Part shown: positions 27,386 to 34,712 of the stretch, in pieces
Layout of the letters: each line of letters opens with the position of its first letter
How positions within the stretch are numbered: the stretch's first letter is position 1
Assembly: GCA_018971525.1 (NCBI GenBank)
Contig: JAGXAR010000035.1
Span: forward strand, 1-36,331
Direction of reading: 5' to 3'
DNA from: Nitrospirota bacterium
Lineage (GTDB): Bacteria; Nitrospirota; Nitrospiria; Nitrospirales; Nitrospiraceae
Length of the DNA: 36,331 bases
Position numbers and translations under genes: made by a program
The notes under the pieces: model-generated
Told to the model about the DNA's origin: nothing
Seen by the model: only the letters and a program-made list of their open reading frames with translations
Databases searched by the model: none

Positions 27386-27883
27386 ATGGGATGTGCACAA
27401 GGTGGAACAGGAGGGACCGCGATGATGAGCAGACAACCGTTTATTACCGAGGATCTGAGACCGGATTTGGCCGTTCAGCCTGACTCAGGGCATCCGACGC
27501 TTACGGGCCATGCGACGACGGCACAACTGGCTGACGCCGCCCGGGCGTTGTTGTCAGACGAAGAACGGCAACAGGTGGAACGGGGGAGCCGGGACAAGCA
27601 TCGAGAATTCATGCAGACCGTGCCACAACCCAATCCCAATGTGCAGGGAACGACGCTGGATGGAGAAACCGTGCTCCTCGACCTCAGTTCCGGCCGCTAC
27701 TACACCCTCAATCGCGTGGGAACGGCGATCTGGGAGCGTTGCACAGGCAATCAGTCTCTCCAAGACATTCACGCGACACTTTGTGGACGGTTCGAAGCAT
27801 CATCCGAGCGCATTGCCGACGATCTGCTCGCTCTCGTGACGCATTTGGGTCACGAGGGACTCTTAACATTGGAAAGGAGGTGA
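27386..27883 (+). CDS. PqqD-like RRE protein (leader-binding, B1 type)
   Basis: Residues ~80-163 form a PqqD-like domain (GETVLLDLSSGRYYTLNRVG, then TAIWERCTGNQSLQDIHATL and DDLLALVTHLGHEGLL), the fold that binds RiPP leader peptides and, in lasso systems, delivers them to the B2 peptidase and cyclase. The first ~75 residues are an extra hydrophilic, probably helical extension not found in minimal B1 proteins. Start at 27386 has ribosome site AGGGAGG; an ATG at 27422 with site AGGAGGG is equally plausible and would remove a Gly-rich start. Its final codons AGG AGG TGA serve as the ribosome site of the first precursor gene. Confidence 0.8.
   Translation: MGCAQGGTGGTAMMSRQPFITEDLRPDLAVQPDSGHPTLTGHATTAQLADAARALLSDEERQQVERGSRDKHREFMQTVPQPNPNVQGTTLDGETVLLDLSSGRYYTLNRVGTAIWERCTGNQSLQDIHATLCGRFEASSERIADDLLALVTHLGHEGLLTLERR
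27876..27883 (+). promoter_or_regulatory. Very strong ribosome site of precursor 1, inside the RRE gene end
   Basis: AAAGGAGGTGA (27873-27883) is nearly fully complementary to the 16S rRNA 3' end, six bases before ATG 27890. The same sequence precedes precursor 2 (28073-28083). Its TGA is the stop of the RRE gene. Confidence 0.8.
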
Positions 27884-27889
27884 AGAGGA

Positions 27890-28018
27890 ATGGACCTTCA
27901 GCAGAAGGAATCCTATACCGAGCCGGTTTTGGTGGCGCACGAATTGCTGCGCGACATCACAGGGCAGAAGTATCGGGAGAAGCAACCAGAGAAAAGTGGG
28001 GTTGAGAGCGTGACCTAG
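27890..28018 (+). CDS. RiPP precursor peptide 1 (lasso-type leader)
   Basis: A 42-residue peptide with no annotated length match in larger genes. Y9-T-E-P-V-L14 gives the YxxPxL leader motif recognised by lasso RRE proteins, and Thr24 lies at the spacing of the conserved penultimate leader Thr (YxxPxLxxxGxxxxxT, with Glu18 where Gly is usual). If cut one residue after Thr24, the core is residues 26-42 (QKYREKQPEKSGVESVT), hydrophilic and rich in Lys, Glu and Ser. The same gene is repeated 200 bases downstream with the leader conserved and the tail changed. Very strong ribosome site. A hairpin follows the stop. The identity as precursor is well supported; cut site and product are inference. 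Confidence 0.8.
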   Translation: MDLQQKESYTEPVLVAHELLRDITGQKYREKQPEKSGVESVT

Positions 28019-28035
28019 TTCTCTGGTGTCGTTCA

Positions 28036-28068
28036 GGGATCGACCGGTCCGCGGGGACCGTTCATCCC
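28036..28068 (+). repeat. Hairpin behind precursor 1
   Basis: GGGAT (28036-28040) pairs with ATCCC (28064-28068) and CGGTCC (28045-28050) with GGACCG (28055-28060) around GCGG. No T-run; position between two highly translated precursor genes suggests mRNA stabilisation. Confidence 0.55.
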
Positions 28069-28089
28069 TTGGAAAGGAGGTGAAGAGGA

Positions 28090-28218
28090 ATGGATCTTCA
28101 ACAGAAGGAATCCTATACCGAACCCGTGTTGATCGCGCATGAATTGCTGCGCGACATCACAGGGCAGAAGTATCGGGAGAAGACAAGCGACAAGGTCGGC
28201 AGCGAGGGGCCAGGATAG
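28090..28218 (+). CDS. RiPP precursor peptide 2 (tandem copy)
   Basis: A 42-residue paralogue of precursor 1. Residues 1-31 are identical except Val15 to Ile, while six codons in this stretch differ silently, so the leader and first core residues are under purifying selection. The tail from residue 32 (TSDKVGSEGPG) is unrelated to that of precursor 1 except for an acid at position 34 (Asp here, Glu there), core position 9 if the core starts at Gln26. The same very strong ribosome site lies six bases upstream. A long hairpin follows. Duplicate precursors with constant leader and variable tail are typical of RiPP systems. Confidence 0.8.
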   Translation: MDLQQKESYTEPVLIAHELLRDITGQKYREKTSDKVGSEGPG

Positions 28219-28233
28219 GCTTCTCACAGGTTT

Positions 28234-28269
28234 ATGGGCTGGCCGGTTCGTGAGGACTGACCAGCCCAT
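28234..28269 (+). repeat. Hairpin behind precursor 2
   Basis: ATGGGCTGG (28234-28242) pairs perfectly with CCAGCCCAT (28261-28269); inside, GGTTC and GGACT can pair with two G-U pairs around GTGA. It separates the precursor genes from the kinase-like gene. Confidence 0.6.
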
Positions 28270-28315
28270 GAATACAGACAGGTTCATGGCGGCACTCAAT
28301 GAGACGGAGGATGCG

Positions 28316-29350
28316 ATGACCACAGCGACCGCAAAGTGCGAGTACCTGTTCTCTATGCACGGAGTCGAACTCCACTATCAGACATCGTCTCCGGCATTTG
28401 TGGCGCCTGTGCTGGCGTTTCTCCGTCATTTTCACACGGATGCCGTCGCTGGAGGCGCAGCCCTCACGATTCGCTTCGAGGAGGTTGCCAGTCGAGCGGA
28501 GGTGCCGGTGAAGGTTCCCGGTTCGGCGAAGAGTCTATTCTCAGGTGCGAGACCGTCCATGGGCGATTCCTTGCGGTCCATCTGGCGATGCGAAGTGAAA
28601 CAAGACGGTGATCGATTGATTGCCGATTTCCACGAGCAGGGTTTGTTGGCGATCGACGGTGCGCGAGGGGTCGCCGAAGGCTATTTCATCCATCCTGGCG
28701 CGATGCATCCGGACGTCTGCACAAGCTTTTTTCACTATGCGCTGACCGAACTCCTGAAGCGGAATGGATTGTTTACCGTGCACGCGACCGCGTTGGAACT
28801 TCATGGCCACGGTGTCCTGATTCCAGGCTACAGCGGTCAGGGGAAAACAACCACATTTCTGTCTTTGCTACGGTCCGGATTTCGCTATCTGTCCGATGAT
28901 TATCCGCTGCTCCGTGACCGGGGCACCCACATGGAATTGCTGGCGTTTCCCATGAAGATCGACGTCACGGATCGCACCATCGAGGTCTTCCCCGAACTCC
29001 GCACCGCGGCGCCCGGAATCTTGCAGCAGGGGATCTATAAGAAGAATTTCCAAGCCGAAGACATCTACCCGGATTCCATCGGCAGTTCCTGCACGCCGGC
29101 AATGATTCTCTTCCCGCATGTGGTGGATATGCCGCACAGTTGTCTGGAGCCGTTACCGAAAAGCCGGGCTCTTGAGGGCATCATGCCGCAGGGATTGTTG
29201 GTCTATGACCAAGCGGTCGCACGGCACGAGTTTCAGGTTCTGTCACGACTCGTGCAGCAGGTCGATTGCTATCGCCTGCATTTTGGACGAGATATTCTTG
29301 ACCTTCCCAAACTCATTGCTCCATTGCTGGAAATGCGCAAGAGCGCGTAA
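28316..29350 (+). CDS. HPr-kinase-like protein (possible peptide kinase)
   Basis: A 344-residue protein. ATG 28316 is chosen because GGAGG lies five bases upstream; the frame is open from 28139 and ATGs at 28268 and 28286 are alternatives. Residues ~150-330 resemble the HPr kinase/phosphorylase fold: FTVHATALELHGHGVLIPGY running into the P-loop GYSGQGKTT (171-179) and YLSDDYPLL (191-199) with the acidic pair. HPr-kinase homologues in lasso clusters (for example PadeK of paeninodin) phosphorylate the C-terminal serine of the precursor, and both precursors here contain serine in the tail. Whether this one phosphorylates the peptide is inference. It may have another small-molecule or protein substrate. 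Confidence 0.7.
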   Translation: MTTATAKCEYLFSMHGVELHYQTSSPAFVAPVLAFLRHFHTDAVAGGAALTIRFEEVASRAEVPVKVPGSAKSLFSGARPSMGDSLRSIWRCEVKQDGDRLIADFHEQGLLAIDGARGVAEGYFIHPGAMHPDVCTSFFHYALTELLKRNGLFTVHATALELHGHGVLIPGYSGQGKTTTFLSLLRSGFRYLSDDYPLLRDRGTHMELLAFPMKIDVTDRTIEVFPELRTAAPGILQQGIYKKNFQAEDIYPDSIGSSCTPAMILFPHVVDMPHSCLEPLPKSRALEGIMPQGLLVYDQAVARHEFQVLSRLVQQVDCYRLHFGRDILDLPKLIAPLLEMRKSA

Positions 29351-29356
29351 GGAGCC

Positions 29357-30394
29357 ATGTTTCTTGAAACGGTAAGATGGTTTCTGGAACGAGCGGCGGA
29401 GTACTCATTCTCCGCCTTTGCATCATGGGAAAATTTTACGGCCGCCATTGGAGTGGTCAGAGGGACTTTTACCGATTTGACTAGTGGTTTGGCGTGGCCG
29501 TATCTCCTCGCCAGTCTCATGATCTCTGGGGCCGCCTTCATCTTTTCAAGGAGGCACGACGCTCTGCCGGCATCGTCATTCAGGGCCTTTTTATTCCCCC
29601 GTCATGTGTACCGTCACCCGTCGGCGGTTCTGGACTACCGGTTCTATATCGTGAGCACCCTTCTCAAGGCCGTTCTCTGGGTTCCAATATTGACCGGCAT
29701 CGGCCTGCTTGGACAAAAAATGATGAAGGCATTTCTGATCGGGTATGCGTCGTGGGAACCACCGACGACGTTGCCGCTCGCCTACCTCTTCGGCGCGGTC
29801 TTAGGCTTTTATCTCCTACACGACTTCATAAACTATTGCGCCCATGTCCTGCTCCACAAGGTCCCGCTGCTCTGGTCATTCCACCAGGTGCACCATTCCG
29901 CCGAGGTCATGACTCCCATCACGGCCCATCGAGCGCACCCGATGGAATTTTTCGTCACGGCGATATTGCAAGCTCCGGTCATCGGACTGGCCTTTGTCTT
30001 TTATCAGGACATTTCAGCACACGAGTTGGAGGCGACCGCGATCTTCGGTGTCAGCATTGTGTCCTTCATGTATGGGTTGTCGGGATTTCATTTACAGCAT
30101 TCTCATCTCCCGATCTCCTACGGTCCTCTGTTGAACCGGTTCATTGTGAGCCCGATCCAGCACCAGGTTCATCACAGCATCGATCCGCGGCATCGCAATA
30201 AGAATTTTGGAGTCAAGTTTGCCGTATGGGATGTCCTCTTCGGCACGCTCTATGTGCCGAGGGAACGCGAGACACTGCAGGTTGGTTTGCCGGATGCGGA
30301 TCCGCGGGAGTTTTCAACCGTCCGCAAACTCTTTTTTCTCCCGTTCGCGAAGGCGTTTGGTGGACTCGTGACGCTGCCCTATAGGAGAGGATGA
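29357..30394 (+). CDS. Fatty-acid-hydroxylase / sterol-desaturase family membrane enzyme
   Basis: A 345-residue integral membrane protein of the di-iron hydroxylase family. Histidine clusters: HDFINYCAHVLLH (155-167), FHQVHHSAE (175-183), ITAHRAHP (188-195) and a later HQVHHSIDPRHRNKNFG. At least four hydrophobic segments (around 48-64, 100-118, 140-154, 200-240). Family members insert oxygen or desaturate lipids and sterols. It starts six bases after the kinase-like gene and its stop overlaps the next gene, so it is part of the cluster. A lipid-hydroxylating enzyme next to RiPP genes is unusual; it may modify a lipid carrier, a fatty acid attached to the peptide, or be a passenger. Confidence 0.75.
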   Translation: MFLETVRWFLERAAEYSFSAFASWENFTAAIGVVRGTFTDLTSGLAWPYLLASLMISGAAFIFSRRHDALPASSFRAFLFPRHVYRHPSAVLDYRFYIVSTLLKAVLWVPILTGIGLLGQKMMKAFLIGYASWEPPTTLPLAYLFGAVLGFYLLHDFINYCAHVLLHKVPLLWSFHQVHHSAEVMTPITAHRAHPMEFFVTAILQAPVIGLAFVFYQDISAHELEATAIFGVSIVSFMYGLSGFHLQHSHLPISYGPLLNRFIVSPIQHQVHHSIDPRHRNKNFGVKFAVWDVLFGTLYVPRERETLQVGLPDADPREFSTVRKLFFLPFAKAFGGLVTLPYRRG

Positions 30395-31674
30395 TGCAGA
30401 CACAAGCCATGCGAAAAAAATCCCGTGCTTCTTCATCGATGATTCAAGCTTCGGACCGACTATCTCCAGCATATATTCCCGAAGGACAGTTACTCATCTG
30501 GTGTGCACGAACGGACCTGTCCATCAGAATCCGTCACCTTGTTCGAGAGGCGGCGGGAAGGCCCATGGATTGGCAGCTCGTACTAAGTTTGGCTTGGTAC
30601 CATAGCGTGGGGCCGCTGGTGTATCGAACGCTGAGTACTGTGTGCGCTGATCTGGTACCGAAAGAGTCCCTGGACATGCTCAGGCAGCGGACACAAGCTG
30701 GGACTCTGTTGAACCGCGCATTGGCAGACGAGTTGGTTCAGGTATGCCGGGCTTTTAAGGAGAGTGGCATACCGGTCATTGCATTCAAGGGCGCACCGTT
30801 GGCGGTAATGGCTTACCAAGACCTTATATTGCGCGACTTCGATGATTTGGATCTCATCGTGCCGCAGGCTCGTCTGGCCGATGCGCAAAAGGTCTTGTGG
30901 TCCCAAGGTTTTCGACCGCTTAGTCGTTCGCGCGATGAATTTCAGACCTCCCATTTCGATGAGCCCTATCATGTATTCGTCAAAAAGAATAGTCCGACGC
31001 CAGTGGACCTTCAATGGGTCATGGCTCACGAGCAGTTTGCGTTTCGACTCGATCGAGCCGATATATGGGATCGTTGTGTCCCGATGTCGATCAATGGCCA
31101 GTTGGTCAATACGTTGGCTCCAGAAGAGTTGCTCATCATACTCTGTGTGCACGGGTCCAAACATGCATGGGAGCGACTGAAATGGGTCGTGGACGTTGCC
31201 GAGCTGCTTCGCTCTCAACAGCTGAATTGGCAGCGGGTATTTTCGACCGCGACGAAGTGGAAATGTCGCCGGATGTTGCTGTTAGGTCTGGCGCTTGCCA
31301 GTCGACTGATGGAAATCCCGCTCCCTCCGGACATTTTGAACGCCATATCCGCCGACCATGATGTGCCTGTGCTGGCCCGGTGCATGCCGAAGAGTTTGCT
31401 CACTCATCAGCATGAAGGGATCGATGAGCACGATGGACCGGCCTTGTATTTTTCTCTGAAAGATAGTTGGTGGGACCGCTGGCGGTATGGCCTGGTGTTG
31501 ATTCACCACGACCATCCCATACTTCGTCGTCTGCCTTCCTGGTTCCGTTGGCAAAAGGAACTCACCCTGCTCGCTCGCATGGTGCAGCCGCTTCGTGCAT
31601 TCGTTGTTCTGTGTCTTCCAGTCAAGAGCCTACGCCGCGCATTCGTCCGTTTGTTTTTAGGGCCGGCTAATTGA
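30391..31674 (+). CDS. PF14907-type nucleotidyltransferase family protein
   Basis: A 427-residue protein. The segment IPVIAFKGAPLAVMAYQDLI (127-146) followed by RDFDDLDLIVP (148-158) gives the nucleotidyltransferase fold core with the Asp-x-Asp metal site (D152, D154), and PVDLQWVMAHEQFAF matches the continuation seen in this family. Such proteins occur in several lasso peptide clusters, but their reaction is not established. The ATG overlaps the preceding stop (ATGA), showing translational coupling. It is the last gene of the cluster. The tail is basic and could be membrane-associated. Confidence 0.7.
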   Translation: MMQTQAMRKKSRASSSMIQASDRLSPAYIPEGQLLIWCARTDLSIRIRHLVREAAGRPMDWQLVLSLAWYHSVGPLVYRTLSTVCADLVPKESLDMLRQRTQAGTLLNRALADELVQVCRAFKESGIPVIAFKGAPLAVMAYQDLILRDFDDLDLIVPQARLADAQKVLWSQGFRPLSRSRDEFQTSHFDEPYHVFVKKNSPTPVDLQWVMAHEQFAFRLDRADIWDRCVPMSINGQLVNTLAPEELLIILCVHGSKHAWERLKWVVDVAELLRSQQLNWQRVFSTATKWKCRRMLLLGLALASRLMEIPLPPDILNAISADHDVPVLARCMPKSLLTHQHEGIDEHDGPALYFSLKDSWWDRWRYGLVLIHHDHPILRRLPSWFRWQKELTLLARMVQPLRAFVVLCLPVKSLRRAFVRLFLGPAN

Positions 31675-31872
31675 GAACCTCCTGCCTCTTCCGATCTTCG
31701 CCTTGTTGCGGCGGCCGTTGCTCCTGAAAAAAACTGCATGGTAGGATAGCGTTGAATGGTGCGAGAAGCCTATCGCCGGTGGCGGCTAGCTTCTGGCGGA
31801 ACCACGAACGAACATCCGACCACTTTTGCGCTCGTACCGCATGCTCTTCATGTTTCTAAGAAGGAGGCTGCT

Positions 31873-32406
31873 ATGAAACGTCTGGCTCTTCTATTCAGTG
31901 TCTTGCTTTTTCCGATGCTTGCCGTGCACCTGGTCCTTGCCGCGGGATTGTTTAAGGCCGGAGAGAAGGCGCCCTCCTTTACGTTGACGGCCATCACCGG
32001 TGAGACGGTGGGGTTGGATACCTATAAGGGAAAGGTCGTGGTGCTCGGACTCTTCCATATCTGCGACCCCTGTATGATGCAGGGCTCGACGCTCCAGAAA
32101 GTCTCCGAGATGACGAAGGGCAAAGACGTCGCGGTGCTCGGCGTCAATTCTTCCGGTGACTCCAAGAAGAGTGTCGGCGAGTTCTTATCCGCCTTTCCCG
32201 TAAAAGTCACGTATCCCTATCTGCTTGATCCGAACAAGGTGACCGACAAACTGTACGGCGGAGGAAAATTTATTCCCAACGTGTATGTGATCGATCAGCA
32301 GGGCGTGATCCGGTGGCAGCGTGTCGGCAATATGGACCTAGCCGGTGAAGAGGTGATTGTGGCGGAAGTCGAAAAGCTGTTGGCTGGTGGAACCAATAAG
32401 ATGTAG
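31873..32406 (+). CDS. Exported thioredoxin-fold protein (TlpA/redoxin-like)
   Basis: ATG 31873 with a strong ribosome site (AAGGAGG) gives 177 residues; the frame is open further upstream without a comparable site. A signal peptide (MKRLALLFSVLLFPMLAVHL, likely cut after VLA near residue 23) sends it to the periplasm. The body is a redoxin/TlpA fold: APSFTLTAITGETVGLDTYK, then GLFHICDPCMM with the redox pair CDPC, and FIPNVYVIDQQGVIRWQRVG with the cis-proline region. Such proteins reduce disulfides, for example during cytochrome c maturation. It is separated from the RiPP-like cluster by 198 bases. A structured repeat follows directly behind its stop. Confidence 0.8.
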   Translation: MKRLALLFSVLLFPMLAVHLVLAAGLFKAGEKAPSFTLTAITGETVGLDTYKGKVVVLGLFHICDPCMMQGSTLQKVSEMTKGKDVAVLGVNSSGDSKKSVGEFLSAFPVKVTYPYLLDPNKVTDKLYGGGKFIPNVYVIDQQGVIRWQRVGNMDLAGEEVIVAEVEKLLAGGTNKM

Positions 32407-32407
32407 G

Positions 32408-32504
32408 AAGCGGGGAGGCGGGGCCTTTCCCTGCTCGCAGAGCCCCCACGATAAAACAGTGGTCGCTCGATGCGCGCATTCGGAGAGACCCAGCCTCCCC
32501 GCTT
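32408..32504 (+). repeat. Structured intergenic element, copy E (behind the thioredoxin-fold gene)
   Basis: Outer stem 32408-32429 with 32483-32504 pairs at 20 of 22 positions (one of them G-U) and begins two bases after the stop. Core TGCTCGCA (32432-32439) and TGCGCGCA (32471-32478) are unchanged. The inner stem is GAGC (32440-32443) with GCTC (32465-32468) instead of GAACG/CGTTC, and CCAC (32446-32449) with GTGG (32459-32462): both sides changed together. Confidence 0.8.
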
Positions 32505-32544
32505 GGAAACGAATCGACCTCCGCGACGGAGGGGGAAAAAGACG

Positions 32545-32784
32545 ATGGATGAGATAGAAGAGGGAAAGCAGAAGTTTTTGGAGGTGGTGAAGGGGACTGA
32601 TGCCGCCGTGCAGGTCGTCATTCCCGTCACGCCTTCTAATAGTATGTTTCTGATTTCTCTGACGAAGGGGTCGAATCGAAAATTTATTACGATCTCAGAA
32701 GACGACATCATTGATCTGCCCAACGAAGCCGGCATCCTGACGAAAGTCTCGAAAGTCGTGAAGGATGCCGTGGTCGCTCTTTAG
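32545..32784 (+). CDS. Small acidic protein, 79 residues, unknown
   Basis: ATG 32545 has a GGAGG ribosome site about ten bases upstream; an open frame from 32470 would run into the structured repeat and is not supported. The protein is soluble, with a helix (MDEIEEGKQKFLEVVKGTDA), a beta part (VQVVIPVTPSNSMFLISLTK) and a last helix (AGILTKVSKVVKDAVVAL). I do not recognise it. It lies between two apparently separate genes. Confidence 0.65.
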   Translation: MDEIEEGKQKFLEVVKGTDAAVQVVIPVTPSNSMFLISLTKGSNRKFITISEDDIIDLPNEAGILTKVSKVVKDAVVAL

Positions 32785-32791
32785 CAAGGTC

Positions 32792-32840
32792 GAGGCTAAG
32801 GTCAAGGTCGAAAATGTTGCTGAACCTCAGGCTTAGCCTC
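32792..32840 (+). repeat. Inverted repeat between the small acidic gene and the MBL-like gene
   Basis: GAGGCTAAG (32792-32800) pairs with CTTAGCCTC (32832-32840). It also contains GAGGCTAAGGTCAAGG, which differs at one base from a stretch inside purS (18134-18149). Confidence 0.55.
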
Positions 32841-32854
32841 AATCTGGATATCCA

Positions 32855-33457
32855 ATGAGAAACATTCTTCCCGGCATCTGGCAATGGTCGTGGTTCTCTG
32901 AGGAGAAGCAGCTCGATTTCAACGGGCTTTTCCTGACGGTCGGGGAACACAAGATTCTGATCGATCCTCCGCCGATGACCGGCGAGGCGAGTTCCGTGAT
33001 CCTCCGCAACGGCCCCGTCGATTACATCATCGTGACGAATCGCGACCATGCCCGCCAAGCGGCGAAGTACCAAGACGAGTTTCGCTGCCAGCTGCAAGTA
33101 CCGGAAGCCGACGCGCCGCAGATGGACCTCAAGCCGACCAAAACCTTTAAAGACGGGGAATTGCTTACGGGCGGGATCTGGGTGATTCAGTTGAGAGACC
33201 AGAAGTCCCCCGGCGAATCAGCCTTGTTCATTCAGCAGGGGAAGGGTGTGCTGATTGTCGGAGATGCGTTGATCGGGAAGCCGTCCGGCTCCGTCTCTCT
33301 CCTGCCCGCTGAAAAATATGCTGATGTGACGAAGGCCCAAGAGGGACTGCGTCGTCTCCTCAAGTACAATTTCGATAGTCTGTTGGTCGGCGACGGGGCC
33401 TCGATCCTCACCGGCGCCAAGCAGGCGGTCGAACGGCTGCTCCAGCCCGCATCATGA
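32855..33457 (+). CDS. Metallo-beta-lactamase-fold-like protein, metal site degenerate
   Basis: A 200-residue protein whose order of elements fits the MBL fold: FNGLFLTVGEHKILIDPPPM at 22-41, VDYIIVTNRDHARQAAKYQD where the HxHxDH metal motif should be (here TNRDHAR), and GKGVLIVGDALIGKPSG like the later metal-Asp strand, then a C-terminal helix pair. Because most metal-binding histidines are absent, hydrolase activity is doubtful. Function unknown. It overlaps the next gene by four bases, so they are co-translated. Confidence 0.65.
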   Translation: MRNILPGIWQWSWFSEEKQLDFNGLFLTVGEHKILIDPPPMTGEASSVILRNGPVDYIIVTNRDHARQAAKYQDEFRCQLQVPEADAPQMDLKPTKTFKDGELLTGGIWVIQLRDQKSPGESALFIQQGKGVLIVGDALIGKPSGSVSLLPAEKYADVTKAQEGLRRLLKYNFDSLLVGDGASILTGAKQAVERLLQPAS

Positions 33458-34278
33458 CGCTACGCAACGGACTCTCCGAAGAACTCAATCGTCAGGGAAA
33501 CGAGCATTTTTCGCGCGGGCTCTACACCGATGCCTATACCTGCTATGCAAAGGCACTGGAATGTGACCGGCTGACCGGGGACCAACGGGCGTTGGCGTCC
33601 ACGCTGGGAAATCTCGGGAACATTTGCGCGGTCAGTGGGCGTCGGGAATCGGCCCAGATCTACTATCAAGAGGTGTTGGAACTCCAGAAGATTCTTGGGG
33701 ATGAGAAGGGGATCGGGACGACGTTGGGCAATTTGGGGAACCTCAGAGCGGATGCGGGCGAATGGGAACGCGCCAAGGCCTACTATCTCGAAGCGTTGGA
33801 TCTCATGTGTAAGACTCACGATGAGGCAGGTAAGGCGGTGCTGTTTTCGGATCTTGGCTTGGTCGCACGTGAGACAAAAGAGTTCGAGCAGGCGATCAGA
33901 TACTATGAACAATCACTGGTCCTGATGCGGCGATTGGGGAATCAGGGCGGTGTGGCCGATGCCTGGCGCATGATCGGTCGATCGTTTTTGATGCAGCAAC
34001 GCTACGACGACGCCATTGCCTGCTGCCAAACCAGCCAGTCCATTGCTGAGCGATCGGGCGATGAGCTGCGGACCGGCGGCGCTCGTTATGTGCTGGCCCA
34101 ATGTTACGAAGAGACAGGCAAGCTGCGTGAGGCGGCGGATCTCCTTGAACTGGTGGTGCATATGGATCGCAAGTATCAGCTGCCGAAACTTGAAGAGAAC
34201 ATTCAACGGTTGGCGACCCTGCGTGCCAGTCTCTCCGGGCAGGGCGGGGTACCGCCCCATCGAAGGACGCACGTATGA
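33454..34278 (+). CDS. TPR-repeat protein
   Basis: A 274-residue protein consisting almost entirely of tetratricopeptide repeats, about six units of 34-40 residues (for example FSRGLYTDAYTCYAKALECD, ESAQIYYQEVLELQKILGDE, ERAKAYYLEALDLMCKTHDE, EQAIRYYEQSLVLMRRLGNQ). These form a superhelix for protein binding, like LGN/Rapsyn-type TPRs. No signal peptide or other domain. It overlaps genes on both sides by four bases (33454 and 34275), so it is in a three-to-four-gene unit with the MBL-like protein, the next unknown and the methyltransferase. Confidence 0.9.
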   Translation: MTLRNGLSEELNRQGNEHFSRGLYTDAYTCYAKALECDRLTGDQRALASTLGNLGNICAVSGRRESAQIYYQEVLELQKILGDEKGIGTTLGNLGNLRADAGEWERAKAYYLEALDLMCKTHDEAGKAVLFSDLGLVARETKEFEQAIRYYEQSLVLMRRLGNQGGVADAWRMIGRSFLMQQRYDDAIACCQTSQSIAERSGDELRTGGARYVLAQCYEETGKLREAADLLELVVHMDRKYQLPKLEENIQRLATLRASLSGQGGVPPHRRTHV

Positions 34279-34712
34279 GTGACGAAACCCGGACAGCCTT
34301 GGCCACTCTCAGGGCCTCGCTGGCCCCCGCCTTCCCCCAACTGCTGGAATTGGAACCCGGCGGCGCGTTGGCGATGGAACTTGGCTCAGATGGATGGCTA
34401 CTGGAGCTCACGCCGGACGGACGGCTGCTCTGCCAGTATGGCATGGCGCTTGAGGATGTAATGACTCTGCTGTCCGATGGGACGCCGGAGGATCTCGGCA
34501 CCGACGAGATCGCGAAGCAGGCGAAGTACTACATCCAACCGGCAGTCTCAAAGTATCGTGCGATACTGTTGAAATCAGGATTTTCTGAACAGACCGAGAT
34601 GAACGACGAGTACGTGGCCGTTCGCTTCGAACGGAGCGTGGACTTAACAAACCCTATGGCCGTGCAGGACCTCATGCGCTGGTGCGTGCGCACGATCGGC
34701 GTGGCTCGATGA
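34275..34712 (+). CDS. Unrecognised protein, 145 residues
   Basis: A soluble alpha/beta protein without signal peptide. Segments: LLELEPGGALAMELGSDGWL, LTPDGRLLCQYGMALEDVMT and YYIQPAVSKYRAILLKSGFS. I do not recognise a family. ATG overlaps the TPR stop and its own stop overlaps the methyltransferase start (ATGA each), implying coupled translation of all three. Confidence 0.75.
   Translation: MSDETRTALATLRASLAPAFPQLLELEPGGALAMELGSDGWLLELTPDGRLLCQYGMALEDVMTLLSDGTPEDLGTDEIAKQAKYYIQPAVSKYRAILLKSGFSEQTEMNDEYVAVRFERSVDLTNPMAVQDLMRWCVRTIGVAR

Noticed and set aside
23027-31674. Calling the cluster a standard lasso peptide cluster
   Set aside because: No asparagine-synthetase-like cyclase is encoded, and the predicted core begins with Gln rather than the usual Gly, Ala, Ser or Cys.
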